From: Rhodobacteraceae bacterium HLUCCA08
Lineage (GTDB): Bacteria > Pseudomonadota > Alphaproteobacteria > Rhodobacterales > Rhodobacteraceae
Reading direction: 5' to 3'
Length of the DNA stretch: 35,518 bases
Assembly (NCBI GenBank): GCA_001314655.1
Contig: LJSF01000035.1
Location: 1 to 35,518, forward strand
This document shows, one piece after another, positions 8,600-17,011 of the stretch (the stretch's first letter is position 1; every line of letters starts with the position of its first letter). The position numbers and the translations under genes are program-made. The notes under the pieces were generated by a model. That model ran no database searches. It was not told the origin of the DNA and worked only from the letters and a program-made list of their open reading frames with translations.

Positions 8600-9811
8600 A
8601 TGGCGCATTTCATCGTGGTCGGCGGCGGCCAGGCGGCGGCCAGCCTGGTGGCGCGGCTGCGCAGCGACGGGTTCGACGGCGCCATCACCCTGGTCTGCGC
8701 CGAACCGGTGCCCCCCTATCAGCGCCCGCCGCTGTCCAAGGCCTATCTGCTGGGCGAGATGGAGCAGGCGCGGCTCTATCTGCGGCCCGAGGCCTGGTAT
8801 GTCGAGAACGACATCACCCTGCGGCTGGGCACGCGCTGCGTCGGGATCGACCCCGAGGCCCGGACGGTCATGCTGCAGGGCGAAGAACTCCTGTCCTATG
8901 ACGAACTGGCCCTGACGACGGGTTCGCATCCGCGGCTGCTGCCGGCGGCGATCGGCGGCGACCTGGAGGGCGTCCATGCCATGCGCGACCTGCGCGATGC
9001 CGATACGCTGGCCCCGCAGATGCGGCCGGGACGGCGCCTTCTGGTGATCGGCGGTGGCTATATCGGGCTGGAGGCGGCGGCGGTGGCCGCGAAGAAGGGC
9101 CTGCAGGTGACGCTGATCGAGATGGCCGACCGCATCCTGCAGCGTGTCGCCTGCCCCGAGACCAGCGCCTTTTTCCGCGATCTGCACCGCGCCCATGGGG
9201 TCGATATCCGCGAAGGCCTGGGCCTGACCCGCCTGACCGGGACCGACCATGTGAGCGGGGCCGAGCTGTCCGACGGGAGCACGCTGGAGGTGGATTTTGC
9301 CGTGGTCGGGATCGGCATCGCCCCGGCCACGATCCTGGCCGACAGCGCCGGCATCGTCTGCGACAACGGCATCGCGACGGATGCGCAGGGGCGAACCTCG
9401 GCGCCGCATGTCTGGGCGGCGGGCGATTGCGCCTCGTTCCCGCATGGCGGCGGGCGGATCCGGCTGGAAAGCGTCGGCAATGCCATCGACCAGGCCGAAA
9501 TCGTGGCGCGGAACATGATGGGCGGCGATCTGGCCTATGACGCCAGGCCCTGGTTCTGGTCGGACCAATACGAGTGCAAGCTGCAGATCGCCGGGCTGAA
9601 TACCGGCTATGATACGGTCCATGTGAAGCGTGGCGAGGGCGCGGCCGTATCGCATTGGTATTACCGGGGCGATCAGTTGCTGGCGGTGGATGCGATGAAC
9701 GACGCGCGCACCTACATGGTCGCCAAGCGCCTGATCGAGATGGGGAAATCCCCCGCGCCGTCGGTCGTTCTGGACCCCGAGACGAACATGAAGGCCCTGC
9801 TGAAGGCGTGA
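8600..9811 (+). CDS. FAD/NAD(P)-dependent oxidoreductase, ferredoxin-reductase type
   Basis: The product resembles the reductases that pass electrons from NAD(P)H through FAD to a [2Fe-2S] ferredoxin, as in rhodocoxin/putidaredoxin or BphA4 systems. The 403 residues contain the FAD-binding GGGQAAASLVARL (8-20), the family segment PPYQRPPLSKAYLLGEM (38-54), the NAD-binding GGGYIGLEAAAVAAKKG (about 150-166), the FAD motif VWAAGDCAS (about 272-280) and the C-terminal WSDQYECKLQIAGL. The ATG at 8600 follows AGGAGACGGCGCA, a good ribosome binding site. No ferredoxin or P450 gene lies nearby, so the partner is unknown. Its TGA overlaps the GTG start of rsmD. Confidence 0.9.
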   Translation: MAHFIVVGGGQAAASLVARLRSDGFDGAITLVCAEPVPPYQRPPLSKAYLLGEMEQARLYLRPEAWYVENDITLRLGTRCVGIDPEARTVMLQGEELLSYDELALTTGSHPRLLPAAIGGDLEGVHAMRDLRDADTLAPQMRPGRRLLVIGGGYIGLEAAAVAAKKGLQVTLIEMADRILQRVACPETSAFFRDLHRAHGVDIREGLGLTRLTGTDHVSGAELSDGSTLEVDFAVVGIGIAPATILADSAGIVCDNGIATDAQGRTSAPHVWAAGDCASFPHGGGRIRLESVGNAIDQAEIVARNMMGGDLAYDARPWFWSDQYECKLQIAGLNTGYDTVHVKRGEGAAVSHWYYRGDQLLAVDAMNDARTYMVAKRLIEMGKSPAPSVVLDPETNMKALLKA

Positions 9812-10356
9812 GGATCATCGGTGGCCAGCATCGGGGCCTGACCCTGGCGGGCGTCGGCAGGGGCGATGCCGACGCGCATCTGCGCCCCACGCCCGACCGG
9901 GTGCGCGAGGCGCTGTTCAACGTGCTGGCCGGCCATGGCCTGCCGCAGGGCGCGCGGGTGCTGGACCTCTTTGCCGGCACCGGCGCGCTGGGGCTGGAGG
10001 CGCTGTCGCGCGGCGCGCGTCACGCGAGTTTCGTCGATAGCGGGCGGGTGGCGCAACGGCTGATCCGCGACAACCTGGCCCGGGCGCGGCGCACGGATGA
10101 CGCCACGGTCCTGACCTGTGCCGCCGACCGGCTGCCCGCGGCCGCGGCGCCCTGCGCGCTGGTGTTCCTCGACCCGCCCTATGGCAAGGGGCTGGGCGCG
10201 CCGGCGCTGGACCGGGCGCAGGCGCAGGGCTGGATTGCCCCCGGCGCGCTGGTGGTCTGGGAAGAGGCCGGCCCGCAAGAGCCGCCCGCCGGCTTTGCCC
10301 TGCTCGACAATCGCCGCTATGGCGACACCCACCTGACCCTTCTGGAGGCGCCATGA
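9808..10356 (+). CDS. rsmD: 16S rRNA (guanine(966)-N2)-methyltransferase RsmD
   Basis: RsmD methylates G966 of 16S rRNA in the assembled small subunit using SAM. From a GTG start that overlaps the preceding stop (GTGA) the protein has 182 residues, the usual size. It begins with the family hallmark RIIGGQHRGL, then RPTPDRVREALFNVL (26-40), SAM motif I DLFAGTGALGLEALSRGA (53-70) and the catalytic motif LDPPYGKG (121-128). The open frame extends upstream, but the extension is a shadow of the oxidoreductase gene and the GTG places RIIGG at the N terminus as in other RsmD proteins. It is followed by an overlapping HAD gene. Confidence 0.95.
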   Translation: MRIIGGQHRGLTLAGVGRGDADAHLRPTPDRVREALFNVLAGHGLPQGARVLDLFAGTGALGLEALSRGARHASFVDSGRVAQRLIRDNLARARRTDDATVLTCAADRLPAAAAPCALVFLDPPYGKGLGAPALDRAQAQGWIAPGALVVWEEAGPQEPPAGFALLDNRRYGDTHLTLLEAP

Positions 10357-11003
10357 CCCCCGCCCTTGCCATTTTCGACTGCGACGGTGTGCTGGTCGAC
10401 AGCGAAGGGCCGACCAATGCCCTGCTGGCCGATGACCTGCGCGCCCATGGGCTGGACGTGCCCGGGCCCCAGATCCCCGCCCTGTTCGTCGGTGGCACGA
10501 TGGAGGGCGTGTTCCACAAGGCCCGCGCCATGGGGGCGGCGCTGCCCGACGATTGGGTCGACCGGTTCTATGGCCGGATGTTCGCCCGGCTGGCCGACGG
10601 CGTGCCGATGATCGACGGGGTGGGCGCGGTGCTCGATGCGCTGGAGACGCGGGGAGTGGCGATCTGGGTCGCCTCGAACGGGCCGATGGCGAAGATGGAG
10701 ATCACCCTGACCCCGCACGGGCTGTGGGATCGTTTCGCCGGGCGCATCCTGTCGCGCGACGATTTCGCGCCCAAGCCAGCGCCGGACATGGTGTTGCATG
10801 CCCTGGCGGCCAACGGCACGGACAAGGCGCAGGCGGTGATGATCGACGACAGCCCGACCGGCTGCGGCGCCGGGATCGCCGCCGGGATCCGCACCATCGG
10901 CTATGCCGCGGAAACCGACCCGGACAGGCTGCGCGCGGCAGGGGTCGAAATCGCCCGGTCGATGCCCGAGCTTGCGGCGATGCTGGACCTGCCGACCGGC
11001 TAG
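10353..11003 (+). CDS. HAD-superfamily phosphatase (subfamily IA)
   Basis: The 216-residue product is a HAD hydrolase of the phosphoglycolate phosphatase/beta-phosphoglucomutase group. Motif I is FDCDGVLVDSEG with nucleophile Asp9 and Asp11, motif II is the Ser of VASNGPMAKM, motif III the Lys in FAPKPAPDMVLHA, and motif IV MIDDSPTGCGAGIAAG. A helical cap lies between motifs I and II (about 18-85). Substrate cannot be told from sequence; sugar phosphates or phosphoglycolate are typical. The ATG overlaps the rsmD stop (ATGA). Its own TAG stop interlocks with that of the opposing hydrolase in one CTAG. Confidence 0.9.
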   Translation: MTPALAIFDCDGVLVDSEGPTNALLADDLRAHGLDVPGPQIPALFVGGTMEGVFHKARAMGAALPDDWVDRFYGRMFARLADGVPMIDGVGAVLDALETRGVAIWVASNGPMAKMEITLTPHGLWDRFAGRILSRDDFAPKPAPDMVLHALAANGTDKAQAVMIDDSPTGCGAGIAAGIRTIGYAAETDPDRLRAAGVEIARSMPELAAMLDLPTG

Positions 11004-11932
11004 CGCGCCGCGTCGCTGATGCTTTGGTCAAGGTCTCTGAGCGCGCCGTCGGACAGGCAGGCGTCATAGGTCACGACATAGGCCCAGCCATCGTCCATCC
11101 GCCTTGCGACGGCGCCGAGGTCCATCGGCCTCACAAGGCAGACCGCGCCGGAATGCCAGAACTCGCGTCCGGCCTCGCTGTCGTGCAGGAACAGGCCGGG
11201 GCCGTAGTCATAATCGCCGCCGGTCGCCCGGCGCGGCCACTTGGCCGCCGGGTCCAGCGACATCAGGAACAGCAGGTAGTCGGGGGCGCTGATCTCCCAG
11301 CCCAGCCAGGCCAGCCCGCCGCCCATCCGCCGGTTCGGCGCGGCGCTTTGCAGCCCGGTCAGCACGCGGGGCCGACAAGCCGCCTCGATGCTCGTGCCGG
11401 TCAGGTCCATGATCAGGCTGCCCAGCACGGCGTAATTGAGGTTGTTGTAGAAGAACACGCGCTCGCCGATCGGTTCGGCCAGGGCGGCGCGGGTCAGCTT
11501 GTCGTGATCGTCCGGCCCGCCCCACAGAGTCGGGTTCAGCGGCGTCTGGGTGCCGTCATAGGCCAGGCCGCTGGTATGGGTCAGCAATTCGTCGACGCGG
11601 ATCTCGGCGCCGGGGGTTCCGGGCGTCACCAGGTCGGGCCGGTCGTGCAGCAGCGCGCCGACCCGGTCGTGCAGCTGCAACGCGCCCTCATCGACCAGGG
11701 CCAGAACACAGGCCGCCGTGATCGCCTTGGACAGGGACGCGACCGGCGCCGCCGCGTCGGGCGCCATCCCGATCCCGTCCCGCGCCAGGACCACGCCGCC
11801 GCTGCCGATGGCGATGGACGACGCCTCGATACCCGTCCGCTCCACCCAGGATCGCCAGGCCGACAGCATCGCCGCCTCGTCCGCCGCCAGCGGCGCGGCC
11901 AGCAGCGCGACGGCGGCCAGGACGACCCGCAT
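11000..11932 (-). CDS. Secreted serine hydrolase of the beta-lactamase/D-Ala carboxypeptidase fold
   Basis: This is a class C beta-lactamase-like serine hydrolase (PF00144 type), a fold that includes esterases, D-aminopeptidases and penicillin-binding proteins. It has an N-terminal signal (MRVVLAAVALLAAPLAADE) and is probably periplasmic. The catalytic S-x-x-K is SLSK (Ser66/Lys69 from the ATG start), the Y-x-N motif is in FFYNNLNYAVLG, and ELLTHTSGL is the family box between them. A late HSG (EFWHSG) fits the third motif. I use the ATG at 11932; a GTG at 11935 directly before it overlaps the map stop (GTGA) and may be the true start. It is probably co-transcribed with map; substrate is unknown. 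Confidence 0.85.
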   Translation of the reverse strand: MRVVLAAVALLAAPLAADEAAMLSAWRSWVERTGIEASSIAIGSGGVVLARDGIGMAPDAAAPVASLSKAITAACVLALVDEGALQLHDRVGALLHDRPDLVTPGTPGAEIRVDELLTHTSGLAYDGTQTPLNPTLWGGPDDHDKLTRAALAEPIGERVFFYNNLNYAVLGSLIMDLTGTSIEAACRPRVLTGLQSAAPNRRMGGGLAWLGWEISAPDYLLFLMSLDPAAKWPRRATGGDYDYGPGLFLHDSEAGREFWHSGAVCLVRPMDLGAVARRMDDGWAYVVTYDACLSDGALRDLDQSISDAAR

Positions 11933-12741
11933 CACCGCGTCGGGTGGAAGCGGCCGGCGGGCGAGAGGGTAAAGACCTCTGCCCCGGTTTCGGTGATGCC
12001 GATGGAATGTTCGAACTGCGCCGACAGCGACTTGTCGCGGGTCACGGCGGTCCAGTCATCGGCCAGCACCTTGGTCTCGGGGCGGCCGAGGTTGACCATC
12101 GGTTCGATGGTGAAGAACATGCCCGGCTCCAGCACCGGCCCGGTGCCCGCCCGGCCGTAATGCAGCACATTGGGCGGGGCGTGGAACACCCGGCCCAGCC
12201 CATGGCCGCAGAAATCGCGCACCACGGACATGCGCTGGCTTTCGACATGGGACTGGATCGCATGGCCGATATCGCCGAAGGTGTTGCCCGGCCGCGCCGC
12301 CTCGATCCCCAGCATGAGCGCATCATGGGCGACCTGGATCAGCCGCGCCGCCTTCACGCTGGGCTTGTCGCCGGCGACATACATCCGGCTGGTATCGCCG
12401 AACCAGCCATCGACGATCACGGTGACGTCGATGTTCAGGATGTCGCCGCGCTTGAGCGTCTTGTCGCCGGGGATGCCGTGGCAGACCACGTGGTTGACGC
12501 TGATGCAGCTGGCATGGGCATAGCCCTTGTAGCCGATGGTGGCGGATTTGGCGCCGGCCTCGACCACCCACGCCTCGATCAGCCGGTCCAGCGCGCCGGT
12601 GGTCGCGCCGGGCACGACATGGTCGGCGATCCGGTCCAGGATCTCGGCCGCCAAATGCCCGGCCTTGTGCATCCCGGCGAAATCGCCCGGATCGTACAGC
12701 CGAATGCCGTCCCGTGTCAGTCTGCCGCGGTTGTCGTCCAA
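11932..12741 (-). CDS. map: Type I methionine aminopeptidase
   Basis: Map removes the initiator methionine from nascent proteins. All five metal ligands are in place: Asp105 (ILNIDVTV), Asp116 (GWFGDTSRMY), His180 (FCGHGLGR), Glu213 (FTIEPM) and Glu244 (QFEHSIGIT), with spacing equal to the E. coli enzyme. The protein has 269 residues. The start is a TTG: the first in-frame ATG would be codon 24 and would remove a conserved N-terminal segment, while GGAGG stands 8 bases before the TTG. It is followed by the secreted hydrolase with overlapping codons. Confidence 0.95.
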   Translation of the reverse strand: MDDNRGRLTRDGIRLYDPGDFAGMHKAGHLAAEILDRIADHVVPGATTGALDRLIEAWVVEAGAKSATIGYKGYAHASCISVNHVVCHGIPGDKTLKRGDILNIDVTVIVDGWFGDTSRMYVAGDKPSVKAARLIQVAHDALMLGIEAARPGNTFGDIGHAIQSHVESQRMSVVRDFCGHGLGRVFHAPPNVLHYGRAGTGPVLEPGMFFTIEPMVNLGRPETKVLADDWTAVTRDKSLSAQFEHSIGITETGAEVFTLSPAGRFHPTR

Positions 12742-12845
12742 AGCGCGCGCCTCCGTTCCTGCCCCCAGATAGGATGTTTTGCCGCGCTCGGAAACCCCCC
12801 CGCCCCGGCGTCCCTTCGGCCGATGATCTTCGCCCGACGGGCCGC

Positions 12846-13556
12846 TCAGCCGGCCGCCTCGGGCGCGACGGAAAAGGCGACCGGCCCGCCAAGGGCCAGG
12901 CCCTCCGGGTCGATCCGCGCGGCGCGGGCGATCACCTCGACCCCGGCGGCGCGGGCCACGGCAAAGGCCGTGGCATAGGCAGGGTCAAGGTCGGCGGCCA
13001 GAGTCATCGCGCGGCAATCGGTGCGCTGGACCAGGTAGAACATCACCGCGCGCCGGCCGGACCGCGCGACATTCGCCAGCTCGGTCAGGTGTTTCGCACC
13101 GCGTGCGGTGACGCTGTCGGGAAACTCCGCCAGGCCGGGCCGGCGCGACAGGGTCACCGACTTGACCTCGACATAGGTGTCGCCGCCCAGGCGGAAATCG
13201 ACGCGCGAGCCCTGGCCGTAGCGCACCTCGGCCCGCACAGCGCCGTCCTGCGCCAGCTCGGCCACCGCGCCGTCACGCAACGCCTCGCCCACCACACGGT
13301 TGGCCAGGCCGGTGTCGATACAGGCGAAGCCACCGCCGGGCAGGCCGGCCAGCCGCCAGCCCCAGTCGAGTTTCTTCTTCGGGTCGTCGTTGCGTTCCAG
13401 CCAGACCGGCAGGCCCGGATCCTTGAGCCCCAGCATCGAACCGGGATTGGGGCAATGGGCCTTTACCACGGTGCCGTCCGGCAATGCGACATCGGACAGG
13501 AACCGCATGTAGCGGCGGATCAGCCGGCCGGGCACAAGGGGGGTTTGAAAGCGCAT
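12846..13556 (-). CDS. sfsA: SfsA family protein (sugar fermentation stimulation)
   Basis: SfsA was found as a multicopy stimulator of maltose genes in E. coli and binds DNA; its core is a PD-(D/E)XK nuclease-like fold. The 236-residue product shows the N-terminal RLIRRYMRFLSDV, the signature AHCPNPGSMLGL (33-44), LDWGWRLAGLP, the nuclease-like residues Asp120 (SRVDFRL), Glu130 and Lys132 (YVEVKSVTL), and FPDSVTARGAKHLTEL. Length and order are typical. The start is divergent from cinA with only 41 bases between the two ATGs, each with its own ribosome binding site in that gap. True function remains unsettled in the family. Confidence 0.93.
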   Translation of the reverse strand: MRFQTPLVPGRLIRRYMRFLSDVALPDGTVVKAHCPNPGSMLGLKDPGLPVWLERNDDPKKKLDWGWRLAGLPGGGFACIDTGLANRVVGEALRDGAVAELAQDGAVRAEVRYGQGSRVDFRLGGDTYVEVKSVTLSRRPGLAEFPDSVTARGAKHLTELANVARSGRRAVMFYLVQRTDCRAMTLAADLDPAYATAFAVARAAGVEVIARAARIDPEGLALGGPVAFSVAPEAAG

Positions 13557-13597
13557 GGCACCCTCCTATACCCGGGGCGACAGGGAGGTAACAGACG

Positions 13598-14323
13598 ATG
13601 CCCAACCCAACCGCCGCCATGCTCGTGATCGGGGACGAGATCCTGTCGGGCCGGACCCGCGACGCCAACATGCACCATCTGGCGCAAGAGCTGACCCGGG
13701 TCGGGATCGACCTGCGCGAGGCCCGCGTGGTCAGCGATGATCACGACGCCATCGTCGCGGCGGTGCGGGCGCTGGGCACGGCCCATGACCACCTGTTCAC
13801 CTCGGGCGGGATCGGGCCGACCCATGACGACATCACCGCCGATGCGGTCGCCGACGCGCTGGGGGCCGCGATCGACGTGCGCGACGATGCCCGGGCGATC
13901 CTTGCGGCCCATTATGCCCGCACCGGGGCCGAGTTGAACGACGCCCGGCTGCGCATGGCCCGCATCCCTCAGGGCGCGGTGCTGATCGACAACCCGATCA
14001 GCGCGGCGCCGGGCTTTTCGCTGGGCAATGTCCATGTGATGGCCGGGGTGCCGACGATCTTCGAGGCGATGCTGGCCGGGCTGCTGCCGACCCTGACCGG
14101 CGGCGCCCCGCTGCTGAGCCAGTCGCTGCGCATCGACCGCGGCGAGGGCGAGATCGCCGCCCCGCTGGCCGGGCTGGCGGCGGACTTTCCGGACCTTTCG
14201 GTCGGCTCCTACCCGTTCCAGCGCGACGGGGTCCATGGCGCGAACATCGTGATCCGCGGGGCCGATGGCGCCCGGGTCGATGCCGCGATGGGGCGGCTGG
14301 CCGCGCTGTTTCCACCTGCATGA
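13598..14323 (+). CDS. CinA/MoaB-type molybdopterin-binding domain protein
   Basis: The 241-residue product is the N-terminal, MoaB/Mog-like half of CinA (competence/damage-inducible protein A). Recognisable parts are MLVIGDEILSGRTRDAN (8-24), the phosphate-binding TSGGIGPTHDDITADAV near 68-84, and NPISAAPGFSLGNVHVMAGVP near 132-152. The C-terminal nicotinamide-nucleotide amidohydrolase domain of full-length CinA is absent, as is common in alphaproteobacteria, where it is a separate gene. GGGAGG lies 10 bases before the ATG. The stop overlaps the ATG of a GNAT gene (ATGA), starting a three-gene chain. Confidence 0.92.
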   Translation: MPNPTAAMLVIGDEILSGRTRDANMHHLAQELTRVGIDLREARVVSDDHDAIVAAVRALGTAHDHLFTSGGIGPTHDDITADAVADALGAAIDVRDDARAILAAHYARTGAELNDARLRMARIPQGAVLIDNPISAAPGFSLGNVHVMAGVPTIFEAMLAGLLPTLTGGAPLLSQSLRIDRGEGEIAAPLAGLAADFPDLSVGSYPFQRDGVHGANIVIRGADGARVDAAMGRLAALFPPA

Positions 14324-15042
14324 CGCCCGAGGCGCTGACCGCGCTGGTGGATGCGACCTGGCCCGCCGCGCAGTTCGGTCGCGCGGGCGGCTTCGTGATC
14401 CGGCGGGGCGATGGCGGCGGCAGCCGGGTCAGCGCCGCAAGCGCCTGCGACGCGATGCCGGATATCGACGCGGCCGAGGCGGCGATGCGCGCCCTGGGCC
14501 AGGGCCCGCTGTTCATGATCCGCGCGGGCGAGGACCGGCTGGACAGCGCGCTGGCGACGCGCGGCTACCGCGTCAAGGATCCCGTGACGCTGTGGTCGGC
14601 GCCGGTCTCGTGTCTGGCCACCCGGCGCCCGCCGCCGGTGACCGGTTTCGAGGTCTGGCCGCCGCTGGCGATCCAGCGCGAATTGTGGGCCGAGGCCGGG
14701 ATCGGGCCCGCGCGTCTGGCGGTGATGGCGCGGGTCGCCGGGCCGCGGACCACGTTGCTGGGCCGGCTGGACGACACCCCCGCCGGCTGCGCCTTCGTCG
14801 CCTGCGACGGGCCGCGCGCCATGCTGCACGCGCTGGAGGTCGCGCCGCGCTTTCGCCGCCGGGGCCTGGCCGGGCACCTGATGCGGGCGGCGGCGTTCTG
14901 GGCCCGCGATGCGGGCGCCGACACGCTGTCGGTGCTGGTCACGCGCGCCAATGCGGGGGGAAATTCCCTGTATCGGACCCTCGGCATGACCGCCGGGACC
15001 GGCTATCACTACCGCATCCATCCCGACGCGGCCGCCGCATGA
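14320..15042 (+). CDS. GNAT-family N-acetyltransferase
   Basis: The 240-residue protein has a clear acetyl-CoA-binding GNAT core in its C-terminal half: the segment LEVAPRFRRRGLAGHLMRAA (around 170-190) contains the R/Q-x-x-G-x-G/A-like pyrophosphate loop, and NAGGNSLYRTLGM matches the usual B motif. The N-terminal half (1-130) is less typical and could be a degenerate second GNAT lobe. Substrate is unknown. It overlaps both neighbours by four bases (ATGA on each side), between the CinA-domain gene and the OmpA-domain gene. Confidence 0.88.
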   Translation: MTPEALTALVDATWPAAQFGRAGGFVIRRGDGGGSRVSAASACDAMPDIDAAEAAMRALGQGPLFMIRAGEDRLDSALATRGYRVKDPVTLWSAPVSCLATRRPPPVTGFEVWPPLAIQRELWAEAGIGPARLAVMARVAGPRTTLLGRLDDTPAGCAFVACDGPRAMLHALEVAPRFRRRGLAGHLMRAAAFWARDAGADTLSVLVTRANAGGNSLYRTLGMTAGTGYHYRIHPDAAAA

Positions 15043-15974
15043 TCCGAACCGCCCTTGCCTGCCTTTGCCTTGCCACCCCGGCCGCGGCCGACACGCTGTC
15101 CTTTCCGGCGAATGCCCGCCTGCTGGCCGAGGAGGCCGAGCCGCTGGGCCTATACGCCATGCCGACCGGCGCCTGGACCGATGCCGGGATGCCGGTGCTG
15201 AGCGGCGAGGGCCAGGTGATCCGGCAGGCCTGGCAGGTCGATGCGCCGGGCCTGTCCAGCTTCGAGATCCTGCGCCCCTTGCGCGACCAGTTGAGCGCGG
15301 CCGGGTTCGAGCTTGTCTTCCTGTGCGCCACCGATGCCTGCGGCGGGTTCGATTTCCGGCTGAATGCCGGGGTGATGCCGGCGCCCGACATGCATGTGAA
15401 CCTGGCCGATTTCCGCTATCTCGCCGCCCGGCGGACCGATGACGAGGGCCGCACGGAATTGCTGAGCCTGCTGGTCAGCCGCTCGGGCGGGGCGGGTCAT
15501 GTACAGGTGACGCGGGTCGGCCCGGCCGCCGCGGACGTGCCCCTGGCCGAGGCGACCGGCGATCCCATGCGCGCCGAACGGACGCCGCAGATCACCGGCG
15601 ACCTGGCGCAGGATCTGGAGGCCAACGGTCATGCCGTGCTGGCCGACCTGAGCTTCGAGACCGGATCGGCCCGGCTGGCGCAGGGCGATTATGCCTCGCT
15701 GCGCGCGCTGGCCGACTACCTGCGCGCCAATCCCGACCGGGTGGTGGCGCTGGTCGGCCATACCGACAGCGTCGGGTCGCTGGAGGGCAACATCGCCCTG
15801 TCGCGCCGCCGGGCGGCCTCGGTGCTGGAACGGCTGGTCGGCGATCACGGCATCCCGCGGCGGCAACTGGATGCCCAGGGCATGGGCTATCTGGCGCCGG
15901 TCGCGTCGAACCTGACCGAAGACGGCCGCGAGGCGAACCGGCGGGTCGAGGCGATCCTGACCTCGACCGACTAG
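15039..15974 (+). CDS. OmpA-domain outer-membrane/periplasmic protein with a DUF4892-like N-terminal half
   Basis: The 311-residue product has a signal peptide (MIRTALACLCLATPAAADTL) and a C-terminal peptidoglycan-binding OmpA domain (about 198-310) with LSFETGSARL, VGHTDSVGSLEGNIALSRRRA and the closing EANRRVEAIL. The region from about 20 to 162 resembles DUF4892 by eye: a C-x4-C (Cys96 and Cys101) after FELVFL, then a strand-rich part with LLSLLVSRSGGAGHVQVTRV. It probably sits in the periplasm tethered to the cell wall; the function of the N-terminal half is unknown. The ATG at 15039 overlaps the GNAT stop; the upstream open frame is a shadow. Confidence 0.88.
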   Translation: MIRTALACLCLATPAAADTLSFPANARLLAEEAEPLGLYAMPTGAWTDAGMPVLSGEGQVIRQAWQVDAPGLSSFEILRPLRDQLSAAGFELVFLCATDACGGFDFRLNAGVMPAPDMHVNLADFRYLAARRTDDEGRTELLSLLVSRSGGAGHVQVTRVGPAAADVPLAEATGDPMRAERTPQITGDLAQDLEANGHAVLADLSFETGSARLAQGDYASLRALADYLRANPDRVVALVGHTDSVGSLEGNIALSRRRAASVLERLVGDHGIPRRQLDAQGMGYLAPVASNLTEDGREANRRVEAILTSTD

Positions 15975-16016
15975 GGCCAGGCCATGGTCACGGACGGTCA
16001 CGCCCGGTCAGGCCCG

Positions 16017-16035
16017 GGCCGGATTGCCCCCGGCC
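16017..16035. terminator. Hairpin between the convergent OmpA-domain and LysR genes
   Basis: GGCCGG (16017-16022) and CCGGCC (16030-16035) form a perfect 6-bp inverted repeat with the loop ATTGCCC in the 131-base gap between two converging genes. It lacks a T run. The rest of the gap contains no ORF that looks coding. Confidence 0.35.
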
Positions 16036-16105
16036 GGCGACGAAAACGGGCGCGACCGTGACAGGCCGCGCCCCAGTTGGACGGGTCGCACCGTTGGGGG
16101 ATCGT

Positions 16106-17011
16106 TCACCAGGTATCGGGGCCCTTTTCGGCGAAGGCATTGACCAGAAAGTCGATGAAGGCGCGGACCTTGGGCTGGGTGAAGCGGCCCGGCGGATAGA
16201 CCGCATAGATGCCCTGGGTTTCGACCGGCAGATCGGGGATCGCCTCTTCGACCAGGCCCTGTTGCATCGCCTCGGCATACAGGAAGGACGGCAGGTAGGC
16301 GATGCCCAGCCCCGACACGCAGGCATTCAGCAGCGACTGGCCGTCATTGACCGTCAGCCAGCCGGCCGTGCGCACCTGGCGTTTTTCGCCCGAGGGCGCG
16401 GTCAGTTTCCAGACCGCGGAATTGGCGCTGTTGGAATAATGCAGCAGCTTGTGTTCGTTCAGGTCGTCGATCTTCATCGGACGGCCGAATTTCTGGAAAT
16501 AGGACGGCGAGGCGATCATCCGCTTGGTCGTCTCGGTCAGCTTGCGGGCGCGCAGGGTGCTGTCTTCCAGTTCGCCGATGCGCACGGCCATGTCGAAACC
16601 TTCGGAAATCAGTTCCACAAAGCGGTTGTTGAGCACCATGTTGACCGTGATGTCCGGAAAATCCTTGAGGAATTCACCGATCACCGGCGACAGGTGATTG
16701 ACGCCGAAATCGGTGGCGACGGAAATCCGCAGCAGCCCCGACGGCGCCGATTGCATCGAGGTGACAAGCGCGTCGGCCTCGCCCGCATCGTTCAGGACAC
16801 GCCGGGCGCGGTCGTAATAGGCCAGGCCGATTTCGGTCGGGCTCACCCGCCGCGTGGTGCGGTTCAGAAGGCGCGCGCCAAGGCGTGCCTCGAGCGAGGA
16901 AACGTGCTTGGAGACGGCGGATTTGGAAATCCCCATCTTCTTGGCCGCATCCGTGAAGCCGCCCTGGTCCACGACCGTGGCAAAGGCCTCCATTTCCGTC
17001 AGGCGATCCAT
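16106..17011 (-). CDS. LysR-family transcriptional regulator
   Basis: The 301-residue product has the LysR winged helix-turn-helix at the N terminus (MDRLTEMEAFATVVDQGGFTDAA and KKMGISKSAVSKHVSSLEARLG, residues 1-60) and a periplasmic-binding-protein-like effector domain (about 90-300, including LLRISVATDFGVNHLSPVIGEFL and CVSGLGIAYLPSFLY). It is close in pattern to the CrgA/DmlR-like group. The ATG at 17011 starts exactly at the HTH; the longer frame adds a segment without similarity. The 187-base gap to fadH, on the same strand, holds a TTGACG (minus strand, 17140-17135) that might be a -35 box, but I see no good -10. The target is unknown; fadH is the nearest candidate. Confidence 0.92.
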   Translation of the reverse strand: MDRLTEMEAFATVVDQGGFTDAAKKMGISKSAVSKHVSSLEARLGARLLNRTTRRVSPTEIGLAYYDRARRVLNDAGEADALVTSMQSAPSGLLRISVATDFGVNHLSPVIGEFLKDFPDITVNMVLNNRFVELISEGFDMAVRIGELEDSTLRARKLTETTKRMIASPSYFQKFGRPMKIDDLNEHKLLHYSNSANSAVWKLTAPSGEKRQVRTAGWLTVNDGQSLLNACVSGLGIAYLPSFLYAEAMQQGLVEEAIPDLPVETQGIYAVYPPGRFTQPKVRAFIDFLVNAFAEKGPDTW

